Shown one piece after another: positions 20,389-28,855 of a stretch of 64,000 nt of DNA. The stretch is from Planctomycetota bacterium (lineage in GTDB: Bacteria; Planctomycetota; UBA1135; GCA-002686595). The position numbers were made by a program, and so were the translations under genes. Position 1 is the stretch's first letter. Each line of letters starts with the position of its first letter. The stretch is taken from contig JADJLZ010000005.1 in NCBI GenBank assembly GCA_016709875.1, positions 496,001 through 560,000 of the forward strand, given 5' to 3'. Below the pieces are notes generated by a model, which was not told the DNA's origin, ran no database searches, and saw only the letters and a list, made by a program, of their open reading frames with translations.

Positions 20389-20970
20389 GTGAAGCTGGTC
20401 GTCGGTCTGGGAAACCCCGGGTCCGAGTATGCCGGTACACGGCACAACGTCGGCTTCGACGTGCTCGATCGCCTTGCCCTCGAGGGGAAGCTGCTCTTTC
20501 ATCCCGCACGCAAGCTGGAAGGCCATGCCGGCGGGGCGCCTTTCGAGTTCGCACGCCACGCGAGTGGTGCGCTGCTCGTGAAGCCGCTCACCTACATGAA
20601 CCGCTCCGGCGCCGTCGTCTCCGAATTGCTCGCGAGCCAGAGCGCCGCGCCCGAGGAGGTCCTGGTCGTCACCGACGACTTCGATCTGCCGCTCGGGGGC
20701 CTGCGCATCCGGCCGCACGGCGGTCCGGGGACGCACAACGGGATGAGATCGATCGTGGAGAGCCTCGCCTCCGACCGTTTCCCGCGCCTGCGCGTGGGGA
20801 TCGGGCGCGCGGGGACCGACGCGGCGCGTCACGTGCTCGAACGTTTCGCCGGATCGGAGCTGGAGGAGATCGCGATCTGCGTCGTGCAAGCGGCGGAGGC
20901 GATCGAGGCCTGGCTCCGCGAAGGCGACCTCGAACGGGTCATGACGCGGTTCCACAGCCGCTGGAACTAG
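20389..20970 (+). CDS. pth: Peptidyl-tRNA hydrolase
   Basis: This enzyme frees tRNA from peptidyl-tRNA that drops off the ribosome. The 193 residues carry the family's active-site set: GLGNPG (N9), TRHNVGFD with catalytic H19, PLTYMNRSG, VTDDFDLPLG and GGPGTHNGMRS. The start is GTG 20389, supported by AGGAG nine bases upstream and by the conserved KLVVGLGNPG beginning; no better ATG exists. It sits between rplY and the rpsF-rpsR-rplI group, a common bacterial arrangement. Confidence 0.96.
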   Translation: MKLVVGLGNPGSEYAGTRHNVGFDVLDRLALEGKLLFHPARKLEGHAGGAPFEFARHASGALLVKPLTYMNRSGAVVSELLASQSAAPEEVLVVTDDFDLPLGGLRIRPHGGPGTHNGMRSIVESLASDRFPRLRVGIGRAGTDAARHVLERFAGSELEEIAICVVQAAEAIEAWLREGDLERVMTRFHSRWN

Positions 20971-21026
20971 GGGTGCGTGGGCGCAGGTGCGCTCGCGACC
21001 GCATCACACAACGAAAGGGACCTATT

Positions 21027-21482
21027 TTGAATCGACTCTACGAAGGCATGTTCCTGCTCGACAACCAGGTGGTGCGGGAGGACTGGAAGTCCGCCAAGAA
21101 CCTGGTCCAGGAAGCGCTCAACAAGCACGGCGCCAAGGTGCGCACGCTGCGCCGCTGGGACGAGCGCAAGCTCGCCTACCCCATCGCGAACCGCAAGCGC
21201 GCGACTTTCTTCCTCGGCTACTTCGACATCGGAGTGGACGGGCTCCCGGCCCTGCGCCGCGACCTCGAGCTCTCCGAGAAAGTCATCCGCTACCTGATCC
21301 AGAGCTGCGACGCGGTGCCCGAGACCGAGAACGAGCTCGCCGCCGCCGAGCAGTCGGCCGACTTCGTCGTGCCCGCCCCGCCGGCCGATGACGCGCCCGA
21401 GCCGCGCCGCGAGGACGAGCGTCCCTCGCTCGAGGACTCGATCGAAGTTCCTGACCTGAACGACCTGGAGGACATGCGATGA
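21027..21482 (+). CDS. rpsF: 30S ribosomal protein S6
   Basis: S6 pairs with S18 on the platform of the small subunit. The 151 residues start at TTG 21027, six bases after AGGGA, giving NRLYEGMFLLDN, the usual opening strand of S6; there is no usable ATG before the core. WDERKLAYPIANRKRATFFLGYF is the conserved centre. The C-terminal 50 residues are an acidic, proline-rich extension (ending PDLNDLEDMR), longer than in E. coli without its glutamate tail. The stop overlaps the rpsR ATG (ATGA). No ssb gene is found between rpsF and rpsR, where many bacteria have it. Confidence 0.93.
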   Translation: MNRLYEGMFLLDNQVVREDWKSAKNLVQEALNKHGAKVRTLRRWDERKLAYPIANRKRATFFLGYFDIGVDGLPALRRDLELSEKVIRYLIQSCDAVPETENELAAAEQSADFVVPAPPADDAPEPRREDERPSLEDSIEVPDLNDLEDMR

Positions 21483-21709
21483 GCAGCTTCACCGAACGTC
21501 GCCCCAAGGGCACGATCCTCGTCAAGGACAAGAACTGCAAGCAGACGGTCCCCAACTACAAGGACGTCGAATTCCTGCGCAAGTTCCTCAGTGCGCACGG
21601 CCAGATCGTCTCGCGCAAGCGCAGCGGCTACTGCGCCCAGTGCCAGAAGCAACTCAAGGCAGCCATCAAGCAGGCCCGTCACGTCGGGCTCCTGCCCTTC
21701 GTGGGCTGA
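21479..21709 (+). CDS. rpsR: 30S ribosomal protein S18
   Basis: A 76-residue protein that docks on S6 and rRNA. The core YKDVEFLRKFLSAHGQIVSRKRSG, followed by KQARHVGLLPFVG, is typical S18. It contains three cysteines (CKQ near 20, and CAQC near 53-56) that could make a partial zinc site, as in the C+ forms of S18. It begins inside the rpsF stop codon and is followed 15 bases later by rplI. Confidence 0.95.
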   Translation: MSSFTERRPKGTILVKDKNCKQTVPNYKDVEFLRKFLSAHGQIVSRKRSGYCAQCQKQLKAAIKQARHVGLLPFVG

Positions 21710-21724
21710 ACCGGGAGACCCATC

Positions 21725-22219
21725 ATGGCAAACAAGGTCGAAGTCCTTTTGCGAGAGAACTTGAAGAACCTCGGCAAGTGCGGGGAGGTCGTGGGCGTCG
21801 CCCCCGGCTATGCCCGCAACTACCTCCTGCCGCGCAAGCTGGCGATGCAGGCGACCGAGGAGAACATCAAGGCCATGTCCAAGCGCCGCGTGCGCCTGGA
21901 CGTCGAAGAAGCCAAGCAGACGGCCGAGATCGTGGCCAAGGTGCAGGCGATCTCCGCCGTCGCGCTGACCACGAAGATGAAGGCCGACGAGCACGGACAC
22001 CTCTACGGCTCGCTCAACGCGGCGCTGGTGGTGGAACTGCTCGGCGTGAGAGGCTGGAAGATCGAGGAGAAGGCCGTGAAGCTCGACGCTCCGATCAAGT
22101 CGGTGGGCGAGCACAAGGTCAAGATCCACGTCCACGCCGAGTACGACGCCGAGGTCACGATCACGGTCGCGAGCGACGCTCCTGCGGCCGAGACCCCCGC
22201 GGAAGCTCCGAGCGCCTGA
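21725..22219 (+). CDS. rplI: 50S ribosomal protein L9
   Basis: L9 is an elongated protein at the base of the L1 stalk. The 164-residue product has the N-terminal domain signature (NLGKCGEVVGVAPGYARNYLLPRKLA), a linking helix at about 45-80, and a C-terminal domain (HGHLYGSLNAALVVELL) ending in an A/P/E-rich tail. Its ATG follows a GGGAGACCC stretch. It is the last ribosomal gene before dnaB, with 136 bases between. Confidence 0.95.
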   Translation: MANKVEVLLRENLKNLGKCGEVVGVAPGYARNYLLPRKLAMQATEENIKAMSKRRVRLDVEEAKQTAEIVAKVQAISAVALTTKMKADEHGHLYGSLNAALVVELLGVRGWKIEEKAVKLDAPIKSVGEHKVKIHVHAEYDAEVTITVASDAPAAETPAEAPSA

Positions 22220-22355
22220 GAGGCGCGCGCAGCGAGCATCTCCGGGGCCCGCACGCGGAAACGCGCGCGGGCCCCGGCTCTTTCCGCGCGTGACAGCCGG
22301 GTTGCCCTTCCCGCTGCGAGCACAGACCGATATCCTCCGCCAGACACGAGGAACC

Positions 22356-23732
22356 ATGTCCGAGGGATCTCCGAGCGGGCGCACGCCGCCGCACAATGCC
22401 GATGCCGAGCGCGCGCTGCTGGGAGCGCTGCTGCTCGAGCCGCATCGCATCCCTGACGCCGCCGAGCTCGTCCGCCCGGGCGACTTCTTCGACCCGCGCC
22501 ACAACATCATCTGGCAGGCGCTGCAGACGCTCTCGGAGAAGAGCCAGCCGGTCGACTTCGTGAGCGTGGGCGAGGCGCTCGCGGGCCTGGGCCGCTTCCA
22601 GGAGGTCGGCGGGCGCGCCTACCTGGTCGAGCTCTCGAACTGCATCACCTCGGCGGCGCACGTCAAGCACCACTCGAGCATCGTGGCCGACACCGCGACG
22701 CTGCGGCGGCTGATCAGCGAGTCGGGCGACATCATCTCCGAGGCCTACTCGACGCGCCCCGACGGCGAGAGCGTGCAGAAGCTGCTCGACGCCTCCGAGC
22801 ATCGCATCTACCAGATCGCGGGCGCGCGCGACACGGGCGGTGCGGCGCCGATCTCGAAGGCCATCGAGGAGACCTTCCGGCGCATCGACTCGGCCTCGCA
22901 CAAGTCGGGCGTCACCGGCCTCTCGAGCGGGTTCTACGAGCTCGACGACATGCTCTGCGGCTTCAACCAGGGCGATCTGGTGATCCTCGCGGCGCGGCCT
23001 TCGATGGGCAAGACGGCGCTGGTGCTCAACATCATCGACCACGCCGCGCTGCACGCGCCGGAGTGGCTCGACCGCAACCCGACGGTGCTGTTCTTCAGCC
23101 TGGAGATGGGCCAGCAGTCGATCGTGCGCCGCATGCTCTGCACCCGCGCGCGCGTCGACGCGCACCGCCTGCGCACGGGCAAGATCCCCAACGAGGACTA
23201 CGCCGAGCTCTCGCGCGCGGCGGGCGAACTCGCCAGCGCCAACATCTTCATCGACGACCAGCCCGGCCTCTCGGTGATGGCCATGCGCAGCCGCGCGCGG
23301 CGCGTGAAGCAGAAGCACAACCTCGACATGGTCGTGGTCGACTACCTGCAGCTGATGACGCACCCGCGCGCCGAGAGCCGCCAGCAGGAGATCAGCAACA
23401 TCTCGCGCTCGCTGAAGGAGCTCGCGCGGCTCGAGATCCCCGTGATCGCGCTCTCGCAGCTTTCGCGCCAGGTCGAGTTGCGCGACGACAAGAAGCCGCA
23501 GCTCGCCGACCTGCGCGAATCCGGCTCGATCGAGCAGGACGCGGACGTGGTGCTGCTGCTCTTCCGTCCCGAGTACTACTTCCGCGACCGCGAGGAGTTG
23601 AAGGGGCTGGCCGAGCTGATCGTCGCCAAGCAGCGCAACGGTCCGACGGGCGAGGTCAAACTCTCCTTCTTCGGGTCGCAGATGCGCTTCGAGAACCGGG
23701 CTCCCACGATGGACGAGCCCTTCCAGAGCTGA
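22356..23732 (+). CDS. dnaB: Replicative DNA helicase DnaB
   Basis: The hexameric helicase that opens DNA at the replication fork. The 458 residues contain the N-terminal helical domain (NADAERALLGALLL at about 10-24), the RecA-like motor with Walker A ARPSMGKTALVLN near 210-220, Walker B VVVDYLQLM near 325-333, and the arginine-finger and H4 region (SQLSRQVELRDDKKPQLADLRESGSIEQDAD). No intein is present. ATG 22356 is preceded by GAGGA three bases away; an in-frame start at 22290 would add an atypical N-terminus. The order rplI-dnaB is common in bacteria. The stop is 8 bases before bamA. Confidence 0.97.
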   Translation: MSEGSPSGRTPPHNADAERALLGALLLEPHRIPDAAELVRPGDFFDPRHNIIWQALQTLSEKSQPVDFVSVGEALAGLGRFQEVGGRAYLVELSNCITSAAHVKHHSSIVADTATLRRLISESGDIISEAYSTRPDGESVQKLLDASEHRIYQIAGARDTGGAAPISKAIEETFRRIDSASHKSGVTGLSSGFYELDDMLCGFNQGDLVILAARPSMGKTALVLNIIDHAALHAPEWLDRNPTVLFFSLEMGQQSIVRRMLCTRARVDAHRLRTGKIPNEDYAELSRAAGELASANIFIDDQPGLSVMAMRSRARRVKQKHNLDMVVVDYLQLMTHPRAESRQQEISNISRSLKELARLEIPVIALSQLSRQVELRDDKKPQLADLRESGSIEQDADVVLLLFRPEYYFRDREELKGLAELIVAKQRNGPTGEVKLSFFGSQMRFENRAPTMDEPFQS

Positions 23733-23740
23733 GGACGGAT

Positions 23741-26374
23741 TTGCCCCCCGCGCACGCCAGAGAGTCCCGCGCGCGCCTCCCCGCGCTCGTGCTCCTGCTC
23801 GGCGCGCTGTTCGCGGGTGGTGTGCGCGCGCAGGACGCTGCGAAGCCGGCGCCGCAGGGGCCGCCGGCGCCGCCCTCGGCGCAGCCCGGGGATAGGCCGA
23901 TCGTGCGTGCGATCATCGTCCAAGGCGCGCGGCGCTACACCCAGGAGCAGCTCGTGCGCGCGCTCGGCCAGGAGGTCGGGCAACCCTTCGATCGCGAGCG
24001 CATCGACCGCGGCATCGACACGCTGCTCAAGGCCTTCAAGGTGCGCGCCGACGTCGAGGGCCGCGAGGTTCCTGATGGCGTCGAGCTGCGCATGAACGTC
24101 GTCGAGTTGCCCGTGGACCTCGAGCCGCGCTTTGCGGGCAATCGCGACATCGACGTCGAGACGTTGCGCCGCTGGGCGCACCTGGACGAGAAGAGCGAGC
24201 TCTACCTGAACCAGGCCGAGCGCGTGCGCCAGCGCCTGCTCGAGGGCTACCAGCAGGAGGGCTACTACTACGCCGAGGTCGACATCCAAAAGCGCGGCGA
24301 GGACCCCGCTTCAGGCGAGACGCCCGACGTGATCTTCGAGATCCGCGAGGGTCCGCAGGTGCGTGTGAAGGAGATCGTGATCACGGGCAACCACTCGCTG
24401 CCCGAGACCGGTTCGCTGTGGTGGAAGGACGGGATCGTGCACCTGGCGAAGACCGAGCTCGACGGCCCGTGGATCTTCAACGTGCGCGGCTCGAAATACG
24501 TCGAGGAGACGCTGCAGGCCGACCTGCTCGCCATGCGCGAGGTCTACCGCGACCTGGGCTGGCTCGACGCGGTGGTCGAGAAGGACTTCCTCGAGTTCAA
24601 CGACGACCGCACAGGCGTCGTGATCCACATCAAGGTCGACGAGGGCGAGCCCTACACGGTCTCGAAGCTCTCGATCCGCGGCGTGAAGCGCAAGGCCAAG
24701 CCCAACGCGCGCGATGTCGACGATGCGATCGAGGAGGACGAGCCGCTGTACTTCGACCAAGAGCAGCTGCTCGCGCTGTGCAAGCTCACAGCGGGCATGC
24801 GCTACCAGCGCGCGCGCCAGCGCACCGATGCGGCGGAGCTGCGCAAGTTCTACGGCCGGCGCGGCTACCTCTCGCACTACTCGCTCGACCGTTTCGACCA
24901 GTTCAGCGTGCTCGAGCCCGAGCTCGTGTTCGACCGCACCGGGCACAAGGTCGAGGTCTGCTACAAGCTGCAGCAGGGCCGCCAGCGCTACATCCGCGAG
25001 GTGCTCTTCTCGGGCAGCGAGTTCACGCGCGACCGCGTGCTGCGGCGCGAGGTGGACGTGCTCCCGGGCCACGTGGCCGACGCGGAGGAGATCAACCGCT
25101 CGCTCTCGCGCATCTACGGCACGAACTATTTCAGCGACGAGGGCCACCCCTACGATCACCGCGAGCCGAACTACCGCTTCCTGCCGACGGCCGACCCCAA
25201 GTGGCTCGACCTCATGTACGAGGTCGAGGAGGGGCGCGTGGTCGACTTCAACATCAACGGCGGCATCGACTCGAACAACGGGCTCGTGGGGCGCCTCTCG
25301 CTGCAGATGCGCAACTTCGACGCGCAGAACCCGCCCTCGAGCTTCTGGTCGACCTTCTCCGAGATCTACGACAAGCAGGCCTTCCACGGCGCGGGACAGA
25401 CGCTGCAGCTCGACCTCGCGCCGGGCACGCTCTACAACCAGGCGCGCATCCGCTTCGTCGAGCCGGACCTCTTCGGCACGCAGTTCGATCGCTATGGACT
25501 CGACGTCTCGCTCTCCACCACGCGCCGGCTGTGGCGCTTCTACACGGAGAACCGCGCCGGCGCGACGGTGCGGCTCTCGCGCGACTTCGGCCGCAACTTG
25601 ACGCTCTATGGGGGCGTCACGACGCAGGGGCTCGACATCACCGGCGTCGACTTGCCGCTGGGGGGGATCCACCCGCCGGACGAGCCGGCGCTGCCGCCCG
25701 CGCTGGCCGAGGAAGTAGGACAGTCCGCGCTCAACGGCCTGACCTTCGACCTGCGCTACCTCGACCTGGACAACCGCATCAACCCCTACGAGGGCCTGAG
25801 CGTCAACTGGCGCAACGCCTGGTTCGGCGGCCCGCTCGGCGGCAACTGGGACTTCCTGCGCTCGCAACTCGACCTCGACGCGTTCTTCGTGCTCGGCCAT
25901 CGCGAGGAGGAGCAGGCGCAGCCGCACTGGCACGCCTCGGTCGGTCTGGGGATCGCCGACCCGCTCGGCAGCACGAGTGCCGTTCCGTACACCGAGCGCT
26001 TCTACCTCGGCGGCCTGACGACGCTGCGCGGCTTTGCCAATCGCGGCGTGGGGCCGAACACGCGCGGCGAGCCCGACGGCGGCGAGACGATGCTCGACGC
26101 CACGCTGGAGTACCAGATCCCGATCAGCACCCAGACCGAGCCGGGCAGCTACCGCGAGCGCGAGACCTTCCGCTTCCTGCTCTTCGCCGACGCGGGCGTG
26201 CTCGACCCCGACGCGTACCACCTGGATTTCTCGGAGCTACGCTCCTCCGTGGGCTTCGGACTGGGCATGGCCTACCCCTTGCCGATCAACCTGTACTTCG
26301 GCTTCCCGACCCGGCGCGGCGACGGCGACCGGCGCCAGACCTTCGGGTTCAACATCTCGGCCTTCGGGTTCTGA
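23741..26374 (+). CDS. bamA: Outer membrane protein assembly factor BamA
   Basis: BamA (Omp85) inserts beta-barrel proteins into the outer membrane. The start is TTG 23741, just after GAGGA, which yields a clean signal peptide (basic N-terminus, LPALVLLLGALFAGGVRA, then Q). Residues about 45-480 hold several POTRA domains (VRAIIVQGARRYTQEQL, VKEIVITGNHSL, VSKLSIRGVKRK, IREVLFSGSEFTRD). Residues about 500-877 form the barrel, with LRGFANRGVGP as the VRGF-like loop 6 motif, and the chain ends in phenylalanine like most barrel proteins. Length is 877, longer than E. coli BamA (810). It directly follows dnaB, and no skp/ompH gene lies between bamA and lpxD. Confidence 0.93.
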   Translation: MPPAHARESRARLPALVLLLGALFAGGVRAQDAAKPAPQGPPAPPSAQPGDRPIVRAIIVQGARRYTQEQLVRALGQEVGQPFDRERIDRGIDTLLKAFKVRADVEGREVPDGVELRMNVVELPVDLEPRFAGNRDIDVETLRRWAHLDEKSELYLNQAERVRQRLLEGYQQEGYYYAEVDIQKRGEDPASGETPDVIFEIREGPQVRVKEIVITGNHSLPETGSLWWKDGIVHLAKTELDGPWIFNVRGSKYVEETLQADLLAMREVYRDLGWLDAVVEKDFLEFNDDRTGVVIHIKVDEGEPYTVSKLSIRGVKRKAKPNARDVDDAIEEDEPLYFDQEQLLALCKLTAGMRYQRARQRTDAAELRKFYGRRGYLSHYSLDRFDQFSVLEPELVFDRTGHKVEVCYKLQQGRQRYIREVLFSGSEFTRDRVLRREVDVLPGHVADAEEINRSLSRIYGTNYFSDEGHPYDHREPNYRFLPTADPKWLDLMYEVEEGRVVDFNINGGIDSNNGLVGRLSLQMRNFDAQNPPSSFWSTFSEIYDKQAFHGAGQTLQLDLAPGTLYNQARIRFVEPDLFGTQFDRYGLDVSLSTTRRLWRFYTENRAGATVRLSRDFGRNLTLYGGVTTQGLDITGVDLPLGGIHPPDEPALPPALAEEVGQSALNGLTFDLRYLDLDNRINPYEGLSVNWRNAWFGGPLGGNWDFLRSQLDLDAFFVLGHREEEQAQPHWHASVGLGIADPLGSTSAVPYTERFYLGGLTTLRGFANRGVGPNTRGEPDGGETMLDATLEYQIPISTQTEPGSYRERETFRFLLFADAGVLDPDAYHLDFSELRSSVGFGLGMAYPLPINLYFGFPTRRGDGDRRQTFGFNISAFGF

Positions 26375-26394
26375 GCCGGGAGGCCAGCGCGCGT

Positions 26395-26424
26395 TTGACA
26401 GGGCCGCCCGCGGTCCGCTACACC
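26395..26424 (+). promoter_or_regulatory. Candidate promoter of the lpx operon
   Basis: A perfect -35, TTGACA (26395-26400), lies 18 bases before TACACC (26419-26424), 20 bases after the bamA stop. It would give the lpxD transcript an 80-base leader. Confidence 0.5.
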
Positions 26425-26432
26425 TGCACGGG

Positions 26433-26478
26433 CGCCCCGCCTTTTTCCGGGGCGGGCCAGGCCCCCGAACTCGGGGGC
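26433..26478 (+). promoter_or_regulatory. Two stem-loops in the lpxD leader
   Basis: CGCCCCG (26433-26439) pairs with CGGGGCG (26448-26454) around a loop that holds TTTTT. GCCCCCG (26461-26467) pairs with CGGGGGC (26472-26478). Neither has a T-run after it, so they are more likely leader structures than terminators. They stand between the candidate promoter and the lpxD start. Confidence 0.45.
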
Positions 26479-26510
26479 GGGAAGGACCCGATGTCGGGTT
26501 CGCTCTGCAG

Positions 26511-27557
26511 ATGACCCAGTGGACGCTAGCGGATCTCGCCCGTTTGTGCGGCGCCGAATGCGAAGGCGACGGCACGCGGGTGGTGGACGGACCGGCCTCG
26601 TTGCGCGAGGCGGGGCCGAGTCACGTCAGCTTCTACAGCGACAAGCGCTACCGCCCCGACCTCGAGTCCACGCGCGCCGCCGGCGTGCTCGTCCCGCGTG
26701 GGACGAGGCTCGAGCGCGAAGGAGGCCCGGTGCTGCTCGTGTGCGCGGACTCCAACGCGGCCTTCACGCGCGTGGTCAGCGCCTTCGTGCCGCCGCCCTG
26801 CGTGCCGATCGCGGGCGTGCACGCCTCGGCGGTCGTCGATCCGACCGCGCGCATCGCAGCCAGCGCCAGCATCGGTCCGCTGTGCAGCATCGCGGCGGGG
26901 TGCGAGATCGGTGAGGGAGCACACCTGGTCGCGGGCGTACACCTGGGCCAGGGCGCGCGCGTGGGAGCGGACAGCGTGCTCCATCCCGGCGTCGTGCTCT
27001 ACGCCGAGTGCAGCGTCGGCGCGCGCTGCATCCTGCACTCGGGCGCGATCGTGGGCGCGGACGGCTTCGGCTTCGAACCGACGCGCGAGGGCTGGAAGAA
27101 GATCCCGCAGGTCGGCACGGCGCTGATCGAGGACGAGGTCGAGATCGGCGCGAACGTGACCATCGACCGCGGCCGCTTCGGCGCGACGCGCATCGGGCGC
27201 GGGACGAAGATCGACAACCTCGTGCACGTAGCGCACAACGTGGTCGTGGGCGAGGGTGTGCTGCTGATCGCCCAGACGGGCATCGCGGGCTCGGCGCGCA
27301 TCGAATCGCGCGCCATCGTCGCGGGCCAGGTCGGCATCGCGGGCCACGCGACGATCGGCGCGGGCGCGCGCATCGGCGCGCAGGCCGGCGTGTTCGGCGA
27401 CGTCCCGCCCGGGGAGGATTGGGCCGGCTATCCGGCGCGCCCGCGGCGCGAATCACTGCGCAGCCTGGCCGAAGTCCAGCGGCTGCCCAAGCTGGTGGAA
27501 CGTGTCCGCGCGCTCGAGGAGCGCCTGCACCGCATCGAGGAGGATCGAGCAGAATGA
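26511..27557 (+). CDS. lpxD: UDP-3-O-acylglucosamine N-acyltransferase LpxD
   Basis: The third step of lipid A synthesis: adds the second acyl chain to the 2-amino group. The 348 residues have the N-terminal uridine-binding domain (SHVSFYSDKRYRPDL, 1-100), then hexapeptide repeats of a left-handed beta helix (100-300) including the catalytic-histidine segment VHVAHNVVVGEG, and a C-terminal helix (LPKLVERVRALEERLHRIEE). ATG 26511 matches family N-termini (MTQWTLADLARLCGAE). Its stop overlaps the lpxC-fabZ start (ATGA). Confidence 0.95.
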   Translation: MTQWTLADLARLCGAECEGDGTRVVDGPASLREAGPSHVSFYSDKRYRPDLESTRAAGVLVPRGTRLEREGGPVLLVCADSNAAFTRVVSAFVPPPCVPIAGVHASAVVDPTARIAASASIGPLCSIAAGCEIGEGAHLVAGVHLGQGARVGADSVLHPGVVLYAECSVGARCILHSGAIVGADGFGFEPTREGWKKIPQVGTALIEDEVEIGANVTIDRGRFGATRIGRGTKIDNLVHVAHNVVVGEGVLLIAQTGIAGSARIESRAIVAGQVGIAGHATIGAGARIGAQAGVFGDVPPGEDWAGYPARPRRESLRSLAEVQRLPKLVERVRALEERLHRIEEDRAE

Positions 27558-28846
27558 CCCGCAAGCAACGCACTCTCGCCGCCGCCGTGGAGTTCTCCGG
27601 CATCGGCCTGCACACGGGCCGGAACATCCGCTGCCGCATGCTGCCGGCAGCGCCTGGTGCCGGCGTCGAGTTCGTGCGCACGGACCTGCCCGACGCCCCC
27701 GCGATCCCTGCGCACATCTCCTTCCACTCCGCCAAGGACCGGCGCACGCACCTGCAGCGGGGCCCGGCCGAGGTGGATACGGTCGAGCACTTGCTCGCGG
27801 TCTGTCGCGGCATCGACGTCGACAACCTCGTGGTCGAACTCGATGGTCCCGAACTGCCCGGCCTCGACGGTTCGGCGCAGGAGTACCTGCGCCTGGTCGA
27901 GCAGGCCGGCGTCGTCGAGCAGGATCTCGACGCACGCGAGTTGCGCCTGGAGCAGCCGGTCTACGTGCGCTCGGGCGGCGCGACACTGGTCGCCCTGCCG
28001 AGCGACCGACCGGGCCTGACCCTGCAGTACGTGGCCTCCTTCGAGGAGCCCGGCGTCGAGGGCGGCTCGATGCAGTTCGACCTCACGGCCGAGGGCTTCC
28101 GGCGCGAGATCGCGCCCGCGCGCACCTTCTGCCTCGCCTCCGAGGTCGAGGCGCTGCAGAAGGCCGGCTACGGCAAGGGCGCGACGCGCGAGAACACGCT
28201 CGTGCTCGGCGACCCTGCCTCGCTGCAGCGTTTTCCCGGCGAGCCCGTGCGGCACAAGCTGCTCGACCTGCTCGGCGACCTGTTCCTGCTCGGCGCCGAT
28301 CTGCAGGCGCACATCATCGCCACGCGCTCGGGCCACGCGACCAACGCGGAACTCGTGCGGCGCCTGTACGACATCATGCAAGCGCAGGAGACGGGCGGCC
28401 TCCTGCGCCGCGAGTCGGGCCTGGACGTACGCGAGATCCTGCGCCTCCTGCCGCACCGCTACCCGTTCCTGCTGATCGACCGCGTGCTCGAGATCGACGG
28501 CTACAAGCGCGCGGTCGCGATCAAGAACGTGACCATCAACGAGCCCTTCTTCCAGGGCCACTTTCCGACGGCACCGCTGATGCCGGGCGTGCTGCAGCTC
28601 GAGGCGATGGCGCAGCTCGCGGGTGTGCTGCTGATGCGCAAGCTCGAGAACTCCGGGCGCCTCGCGGTGCTCTGGTCGATCGACAAGGTCAAGCTGCGCG
28701 GCGCGGTGGTGCCGGGCGACCAACTGCGCATCGAGGTCGAGACGCTGCGCTCGAAGGAGCAGACCGCGCAGGTGCGCGGCACGGGCACCGTCGCGGGCAA
28801 GCTGGTGTGCGAGGCAATCCTGATGTTCACCCTGGTGGAAGCGTAG
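27554..28846 (+). CDS. lpxC/fabZ: LpxC-FabZ fusion: UDP-3-O-acyl-GlcNAc deacetylase and hydroxyacyl-ACP dehydratase
   Basis: A 430-residue two-enzyme protein. Residues 1 to about 280 are LpxC, the zinc deacetylase that commits to lipid A: EFSGIGLHTGRN, zinc-site VDTVEHLLAV (His), RHKLLDLLGD (His, Asp), and the SGHATNAE catalytic His. Residues about 288-430 are FabZ: LLPHRYPFLLIDRVLE with the catalytic His, and FFQGHFPTAPLMPGVLQLEAMAQ with the catalytic Glu. Such fusions are known in Bacteroidota and other phyla; they may balance fatty-acid supply against lipid A synthesis. It is coupled to lpxD by ATGA and is followed 9 bases later by lpxA. Confidence 0.94.
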   Translation: MTRKQRTLAAAVEFSGIGLHTGRNIRCRMLPAAPGAGVEFVRTDLPDAPAIPAHISFHSAKDRRTHLQRGPAEVDTVEHLLAVCRGIDVDNLVVELDGPELPGLDGSAQEYLRLVEQAGVVEQDLDARELRLEQPVYVRSGGATLVALPSDRPGLTLQYVASFEEPGVEGGSMQFDLTAEGFRREIAPARTFCLASEVEALQKAGYGKGATRENTLVLGDPASLQRFPGEPVRHKLLDLLGDLFLLGADLQAHIIATRSGHATNAELVRRLYDIMQAQETGGLLRRESGLDVREILRLLPHRYPFLLIDRVLEIDGYKRAVAIKNVTINEPFFQGHFPTAPLMPGVLQLEAMAQLAGVLLMRKLENSGRLAVLWSIDKVKLRGAVVPGDQLRIEVETLRSKEQTAQVRGTGTVAGKLVCEAILMFTLVEA

Positions 28847-28855
28847 GAGCGAGAC

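Noticed and set aside
18268..20955. Very long open frame antisense to glmU, prs and rplY
   Set aside because: Antisense to well-recognised genes; a by-product of high GC at third positions, with R/A/D/H-rich meaningless sequence. The same holds for long antisense frames over 12764-15370, 24311-26221, 30444-32744 and 56549-59587.
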